From positions 1-6,290 of the forward strand of contig JAUIJW010000139.1 in NCBI GenBank assembly GCA_030431085.1: a stretch of 6,290 bases of DNA, read 5' to 3'. Below the pieces are notes generated by a model. It searched no databases. It was not told the origin of the DNA and was given only the letters and a program-made list of their open reading frames with translations. Numbering within the stretch: the first letter of the stretch is position 1; each line of letters opens with the position of its first letter. The DNA is from Bacteroidia bacterium. GTDB lineage: Bacteria > Bacteroidota > Bacteroidia > Flavobacteriales > Flavobacteriaceae. The translations under genes were made by a program, and so were the position numbers. This document shows, in pieces, positions 5,419 through 6,290 of the stretch.

Positions 5419-6290
5419 ATGACTGAAGTAGCGAAACTAGAAATCGATGGAAAAGTATATGAATTTCCGTTTATTAAGGGCACAGAAGATGAAATTGCAA
5501 TAGATATTAAAGCGCTTAGATCTGTTACCGATGGTGTTATTACAATAGATCCAGGTTATAAAAATACAGGTTCTTGTGAAAGTGCCATCACATTTTTAGA
5601 TGGAGAAAAAGGTATCTTGAGATATAGAGGATATTCTATAGAAGAATTGGCTGAAAAAGCTGACTTTCTCGAAGTAGCTTATCTTTTAATATTTGGTGAG
5701 TTGCCTACTCAAGAACAATTAGATAAGTTTCATAGCGACATTAAAGATAAATCTGTTGTAGACGAAGATGTTAAGAAGATTTTAGACTCTTTTCCTAAGG
5801 CAGCGCATCCTATGGGCGTATTGTCGTCTTTAACTAGTGGATTAACAGCGTTTAGTCCTTCATCAGTAAATGTAGAATCTGAAAAAGATATGTATCGTGC
5901 CATTGTAAATTTATTGGGTAAATTTCCAGTATTGGTGGCTTGGTGTATGCGTAAAAAACAAGGTTTACCATTAGATTATGGTAACAGCTCATTAGGTTAT
6001 GTAGAGAACCTTATGAAAATGATGTTTAAGAAGCCTAATGAAAAATACAAAATCAATCCTATAGTAAAAGATGCTTTAGATAAATTATTGATTTTACACG
6101 CAGATCATGAACAAAATTGTTCTACGTCTACAGTAAGAATGGTAGGATCTTCTCACGCTGGGTTGTTTGTATCAATTTCTGCAGGTATCTCAGCGCTTTG
6201 GGGGCCGCTACATGGAGGGGCTAATCAAGCAGTGTTAGAAATGCTAGAAGCTATTCGTCTAGATGGAGGTGATACTAAAAAGTACATGGC
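5419..6290 (+). CDS. gltA: Citrate synthase, type II (5' part, cut by window end)
   Basis: Citrate synthase condenses oxaloacetate and acetyl-CoA to citrate, the entry step of the TCA cycle. The frame starts at the ATG at 5419 and stays open to the last base, giving 290 complete codons of an expected 425-430. The N-terminus resembles E. coli GltA throughout: TIDPGYKNTGSCESAITFLDG around 42-62, GILRYRGYSIEELA (65-78), and the helical region with AAHPMGVLSSLTSGLTAF. The substrate-binding motif HADHEQNCSTSTVR begins at His227, and GPLHGGANQAVLEML contains His265, equivalent to catalytic His264 of E. coli. The second catalytic His (GHRVY motif) and the catalytic Asp lie beyond the window. The extended N-terminal region marks the Gram-negative hexameric (type II) class, and 2-methylcitrate synthase is less likely. 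It follows the eno terminator by 95 nt, so it is probably transcribed from its own promoter. Confidence 0.95.
   Translation, partial: MTEVAKLEIDGKVYEFPFIKGTEDEIAIDIKALRSVTDGVITIDPGYKNTGSCESAITFLDGEKGILRYRGYSIEELAEKADFLEVAYLLIFGELPTQEQLDKFHSDIKDKSVVDEDVKKILDSFPKAAHPMGVLSSLTSGLTAFSPSSVNVESEKDMYRAIVNLLGKFPVLVAWCMRKKQGLPLDYGNSSLGYVENLMKMMFKKPNEKYKINPIVKDALDKLLILHADHEQNCSTSTVRMVGSSHAGLFVSISAGISALWGPLHGGANQAVLEMLEAIRLDGGDTKKYM

Noticed and set aside
1..6290. Search for mobile elements, CRISPR repeats, tRNA genes, phage or defence genes
   Set aside because: Coding sequence fills almost the whole window with recognised housekeeping genes. The gaps are all 150 nt or shorter and contain only the hairpins and promoter-like motifs listed.

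Overview
The window looks like chromosomal DNA of a bacterium in the phylum Bacteroidota, most likely family Flavobacteriaceae. Four things point there: low GC content, A-rich leaders without clear Shine-Dalgarno sequences, a TAnnTTTG-type -7 promoter element ahead of enolase, and the gene order rpsK-rpsD-rpoA-rplQ-carA-eno-gltA, which I recall as typical of flavobacteria. I cannot name a genus from the sequence alone. All seven genes are on the + strand and all appear intact, except the last, which is cut by the window edge.

Region 1 (about 1-2715) is the distal part of the alpha ribosomal-protein operon. It encodes uS11 (rpsK), uS4 (rpsD), the RNA polymerase alpha subunit (rpoA) and bL17 (rplQ). 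Gaps are short (76, 22 and 45 nt) and I see no terminators between the genes, so co-transcription is likely. A 14-bp hairpin with a T tract closes the unit after rplQ. The rpsK-rpsD gap is the largest inside the operon and holds a long imperfect hairpin that could be a ribosomal-protein leader.

Region 2 (2716-3908) is carA, the glutaminase subunit of carbamoyl-phosphate synthetase. It starts only 23 nt after the T tract of the rplQ terminator, has no obvious promoter of its own in that gap, and has no carB beside it. A second hairpin terminator, preceded by a perfect 16-bp palindrome, follows it.

Region 3 (3909-5323) is eno (enolase), with a good Bacteroidota -7 element and a strong symmetrical terminator. 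Region 4 (5324-6290) is the 5' two thirds of gltA (type II citrate synthase), cut off by the window end. The two genes encode a glycolytic enzyme and the entry enzyme of the TCA cycle.

The window is therefore a conserved housekeeping region linking ribosome and RNA polymerase synthesis with central metabolism and pyrimidine/arginine precursor synthesis. I found no mobile element, CRISPR array, tRNA or rRNA gene, phage gene or defence gene, and no evidence of an undescribed multi-gene system. The points worth a second look are in the non-coding gaps (rpsD leader, rplQ/carA junction, carA/eno palindrome) and in the charged tail of bL17.
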